A stretch of 8,254 bases of DNA from Planctomycetota bacterium. GTDB lineage: Bacteria; Planctomycetota; UBA1135; UBA2386. A model generated the notes under the pieces. The model had not been told where the DNA came from, made no database searches, and saw nothing but the letters and a program-made list of their open reading frames with translations. Positions 6,006 through 8,254 of this stretch are shown piece after piece. Where the stretch lies: positions 1 through 8,254 of the forward strand of contig QJVU01000492.1 of NCBI GenBank assembly GCA_003235605.1. Reading direction: 5' to 3'. Numbering within the stretch: position 1 is the stretch's first letter; the number at the start of each line of letters is the position of its first letter. Position numbers and translations under genes: made by a program.

Positions 6006-7124
6006 ATGAAGACCCAGTGCATCACCACCTTTCTCCTCATGGCGCCCCTGGTCCTGGAGGGCGTCGCCCTCGGCCAGACCACGACCAAGGTCATCCCCCT
6101 GTCCAGGACTGGCACCGAAGGGAGCTCAGGCAGCGCGTTTCCCTTCGCCTACAGCACCGGCCGTACCCAGCAGATCTGGCGGGGCACGGCCCTTACCCAG
6201 ACCATCGGCATCCTGAACGGGATCAGCTACCGGCGGGATGGCACCGGACAGGCGTTCAACAAGGTCGACTACTCGTCCCTGACGATTTCGATTGGGCTCA
6301 CCTCCGTGACACCCCAGGGCATGTCCGCCACCTTCAGCAACAACATCACTTCGACCCTCACGACGATCATCAACGGCAAGTACAGCCTGCCCGCGAACCC
6401 CGTCCCGACGACGCCGCCTGCACCGTTCAACGTCGACGTGAACTGGAGCACGAACTTCGTGTTCGATGCCCGCAAGGGCAACGTGCTCCTGGAGTGGAAC
6501 ATCCCCGGGACCCCCAGCAAGCAGAACCCCTACTTCATGGACGCGGAGTCCTTCAGCGCCAGCAGCAGCAGCGGCAGCGCCGTACCGTTCGGGACCTTCG
6601 GCCAGTTCTCGGCCCAGGAGCAGGTGACGTTCTCTGCGGTACCGGACACCCTGAAGCCAGGCGGCACCCTGGACGTGAACGGCGCCTCCTTCTCGACGGC
6701 CTACACCGCCAGGTTGATCTTCGGAACGTCGAAGAGCAGCTATGGTGGTCTCACCCTACCCTACGACCTGAAGGCCATCGGGGCGCCGGGCAACACTCTT
6801 TACACCAGCATGGACATCCTGCTGCCGTTTCCGATGAACGCGGTGGGCACGATGTGGAACGCGCGCCTCGTTGCGCCGATCCCCAACGACTCCAAGCTCG
6901 CAGGGGTCACTTTCTACACGCAGTCCTACTACGCCGATGCAAAGGCGAACGCGGCCGGCCTGGTGACCTCGAACGCAATCGAGCTGAAGACGCCCGCTGC
7001 CAACCCCCAGCCCGAGACCAACATGGTGGGCTACTACGACGCCACCCAGGCCACCGGCTGGTTTGCCTTCGGATCCACCCAGCCTGGGGGACCCGTGGTG
7101 CGTTTCAAGGGCGTGCTGCCGTAG
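6006..7124 (+). CDS. Secreted protein of unknown function, Planctomycetota style
   Basis: This is a 372-residue protein with a clear signal peptide: MKTQC, then a hydrophobic stretch to about 20, with likely cleavage near ALG-QT (22-25). The mature protein is rich in Ser, Thr, Gly and Asn and in beta-strand-like segments, with no enzyme motif that I recognise. A Ser-rich run encoded by AGC repeats (nt about 6556-6578) sits mid-protein. The second half opens with LKPGGTLDVNG and continues with a LPYDLKAIGAPGNTLYTSMD segment and a late AGVTFYTQSYYADAKAN segment. This layout is one I associate with secreted proteins of marine Planctomycetota. It ends without a visible sorting signal. It follows pcm by 32 bp on the same strand and converges with the last gene. 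I cannot assign a function; it may be a surface or extracellular structural protein. Confidence 0.75.
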   Translation: MKTQCITTFLLMAPLVLEGVALGQTTTKVIPLSRTGTEGSSGSAFPFAYSTGRTQQIWRGTALTQTIGILNGISYRRDGTGQAFNKVDYSSLTISIGLTSVTPQGMSATFSNNITSTLTTIINGKYSLPANPVPTTPPAPFNVDVNWSTNFVFDARKGNVLLEWNIPGTPSKQNPYFMDAESFSASSSSGSAVPFGTFGQFSAQEQVTFSAVPDTLKPGGTLDVNGASFSTAYTARLIFGTSKSSYGGLTLPYDLKAIGAPGNTLYTSMDILLPFPMNAVGTMWNARLVAPIPNDSKLAGVTFYTQSYYADAKANAAGLVTSNAIELKTPAANPQPETNMVGYYDATQATGWFAFGSTQPGGPVVRFKGVLP

Positions 7125-7127
7125 ACA

Positions 7128-7152
7128 GCCGGCAGCCAGGCTAGCGGCCGGC
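7128..7152. terminator. Weak inverted repeat between convergent genes
   Basis: GCCGGC at 7128-7133 can pair with GCCGGC at 7147-7152 around a 13-nt loop spanning the 16-bp gap between the convergent stops. There is no T-tract. GCCGGC is itself palindromic and common in GC-rich DNA, so this may be chance. Confidence 0.15.
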
Positions 7153-8254
7153 CTTCCGCAAAGGCTCGTCCGGTTGCGGTGGGGGCTCCTTCTTGGAGGG
7201 TTCCTTCTTGGAGGGTTCCTTCTTGGAGGGTTCCTTCTTGGAGGGCTCCCCGTCCGTCCCGGCCTTCGCCTCTTCTTGTCCTTCCTGCTTGGTCTGCTTC
7301 TCCTTCTTTGCGGCGGCCTTCTCTTTCGCGGCGGCCTTCTTGGCTTCGACCTTCGCCTTCGCGGCCTCCAAAGCCCGGGCCATGGCCGCAGCCGCCCGGG
7401 GTTCTGCGGCCTTTGCAGCTACCTTGGGGTCGGCCTCGTCCGGGTCCTTGACCTCTGGCGGGGCTGCCACCAACAGCTCCACCTTGTTGGTCTCGCCCGC
7501 CTTCGGCGTGAACTCGTGGTCGGCCAGGGTCGGGGAATTGCCGCTCGCGTTCTTGTGGAGGCGCTGGGTGTTGGTCCGCACCGCGAGCTTGGTCTCCAGC
7601 AGTGGGAGGAACAGGTTGACCTTGCGCTTGCCGTCGGCAAGGGAGACGCCCACGCCCGTGTTGGTGGGGGAGCTGCCGAAGAACATCACCGCCGACTTCG
7701 GCTTCGGATGTTGCACGTTGACCTCCAGGTGCGAGGCCACGATCCTGCCATCCTCCTTCGCCGGCTTCAGCGTGACCCGAGCCATGGTGACGGTGAGCTC
7801 CAGGTCGCTGCTGACCGTCTGGCCTGCCTCCACCTCGATGCCGTCCTCCTTCTTGAGCAAGGCGATGCCGGTCTCCAGGTCGACGACCTTCAGCTGGTGG
7901 ATACCCTTGTTGACCAGCAGCTCGAAGCTGCCGTCACGCTTCGGGAGCGACCGCGCTCCCATCAACGAGCTGTCCATGCGGGCGTAGTAGTTGTAGTAGC
8001 CGGCGCCAAAGTCCGTCGCGACAACCACCAGGCGGTCGAGTGGGATCGGTGCACCGGAGACCTTCAGCTTGCCGTTGATGATGGCAGGGCGATCCTGGCT
8101 GGCGTCGAAATCCCTGGTGATGTCAGCCGCCCGCAGCCTGAGGGGGTCGATGAACAGTTCGATCGGCGGACCGCACCGGGGACCACGGGGAATCAGGATC
8201 CGCAGGTCATAGGCACCCTTGGCCAGGCCCTTGAACTCGAATCCGCCGTCCGCT
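7141..8254 (-). CDS. Large protein with EPSKK-repeat, Ala/Lys-rich tail, 5' end missing
   Basis: The frame stays open to the right edge of the window, so the start is missing; 370 residues are visible, ending at TAG 7143-7141. The GTG at 8028 is internal. The visible N-terminal part looks like exported beta-sandwich repeats: FEFKGLAKGAYDLRILIPRG near the edge resembles a carboxypeptidase-regulatory or similar binding fold, then NGKLKVSGAPIPLDRLVVVATD. A middle domain (nt about 7480-7950) is strand-rich without a recognised motif. The C-terminus changes character: an Ala/Lys/Glu-rich helical stretch (nt about 7282-7425), then four EPSKK repeats, EPPPQPDEP and a basic end. Such a charged, low-complexity tail could be a flexible spacer or bind an anionic partner. 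It converges with the secreted-protein gene. I cannot name the function. Confidence 0.7.
   Translation of the reverse strand, partial: ADGGFEFKGLAKGAYDLRILIPRGPRCGPPIELFIDPLRLRAADITRDFDASQDRPAIINGKLKVSGAPIPLDRLVVVATDFGAGYYNYYARMDSSLMGARSLPKRDGSFELLVNKGIHQLKVVDLETGIALLKKEDGIEVEAGQTVSSDLELTVTMARVTLKPAKEDGRIVASHLEVNVQHPKPKSAVMFFGSSPTNTGVGVSLADGKRKVNLFLPLLETKLAVRTNTQRLHKNASGNSPTLADHEFTPKAGETNKVELLVAAPPEVKDPDEADPKVAAKAAEPRAAAAMARALEAAKAKVEAKKAAAKEKAAAKKEKQTKQEGQEEAKAGTDGEPSKKEPSKKEPSKKEPSKKEPPPQPDEPLRKAGR
7181..7249 (-). repeat. 15-bp tandem repeat encoding EPSKK
   Basis: On the plus strand GAGGGTTCCTTCTTG occurs three times without change at 7196-7210, 7211-7225 and 7226-7240. A diverged copy precedes it (7181-7195) and a partial copy follows (7241-7249). 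On the minus strand it encodes Glu-Pro-Ser-Lys-Lys four times, then EPPPQ. Identity at the nucleotide level suggests recent expansion by slippage, frame-neutral because the unit is 15 bp. Confidence 0.9.

Noticed and set aside
6017..7144. A second long plus-strand frame overlapping the secreted-protein gene
   Set aside because: It is Arg/His/Gln-rich without a signal peptide. The 6006 frame has a clear signal peptide and balanced composition.
7181..7249. Tandem 15-bp units as a CRISPR or regulatory iteron array
   Set aside because: The units are contiguous with no spacers and lie in frame inside a coding region, where they encode EPSKK. They are a protein repeat.

Overview
This is a high-GC bacterial window with strong G/C preference at third codon positions. 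It most likely comes from a Planctomycetota-type organism. The reasons are a DUF1207 lipoprotein, a secreted protein of a style common in that phylum, two very large carboxypeptidase-regulatory-like surface proteins, and almost every product carrying an export signal. The phylum call is an inference from protein style, not from a marker gene.

Layout, left to right. A large protein with CarboxypepD_reg-like repeats runs in from the left edge (+, ends at 1688). It converges on a leftward pair: a diheme cytochrome c peroxidase/MauG-family protein (2631-3875) followed by a DUF1207 outer-membrane lipoprotein (1725-2567). A 92-bp divergent intergenic region (3876-3967) separates this pair from a rightward unit: a thioredoxin-like exported protein with an in-frame TGA (3968-5194), an exported protein-L-isoaspartate O-methyltransferase (pcm, 5197-5973, only 2 bp downstream), and a secreted protein of unknown function (6006-7124). 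A leftward gene with a repetitive Lys/Pro/Ala-rich tail (7141 to the right edge) closes the window.

The main discovery is gene 3968-5194. Normal gene calling would split or truncate it, because codon 91 is TGA. The reading frame, third-position GC bias and fold continue straight across that TGA. It lies in a Gly-Cys-Thr-TGA-Asn-Asn-Gly context, a Cys-x-Sec arrangement. It is followed at the right distance by a strong hairpin with a GTCG tetraloop, as expected of a bacterial SECIS element. I read it as a selenoprotein of a family I cannot name, with a thioredoxin-like N-terminal half and an uncharacterised C-terminal domain.

Taken together, the central genes suggest an envelope redox and protein-repair neighbourhood: a heme peroxidase, a selenol/thiol protein and an isoaspartate repair enzyme, each with an export signal. 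The divergent region carries two related GTTACGC...GCGT elements that could let one regulator control both directions. Three starts without a well-placed Shine-Dalgarno have a TANNNT hexamer 6-9 nt upstream, compatible with leaderless or near-leaderless transcripts. There is no stretch above 300 bases without a gene, and I saw no tRNA, rRNA, CRISPR array, IS element or transposase.
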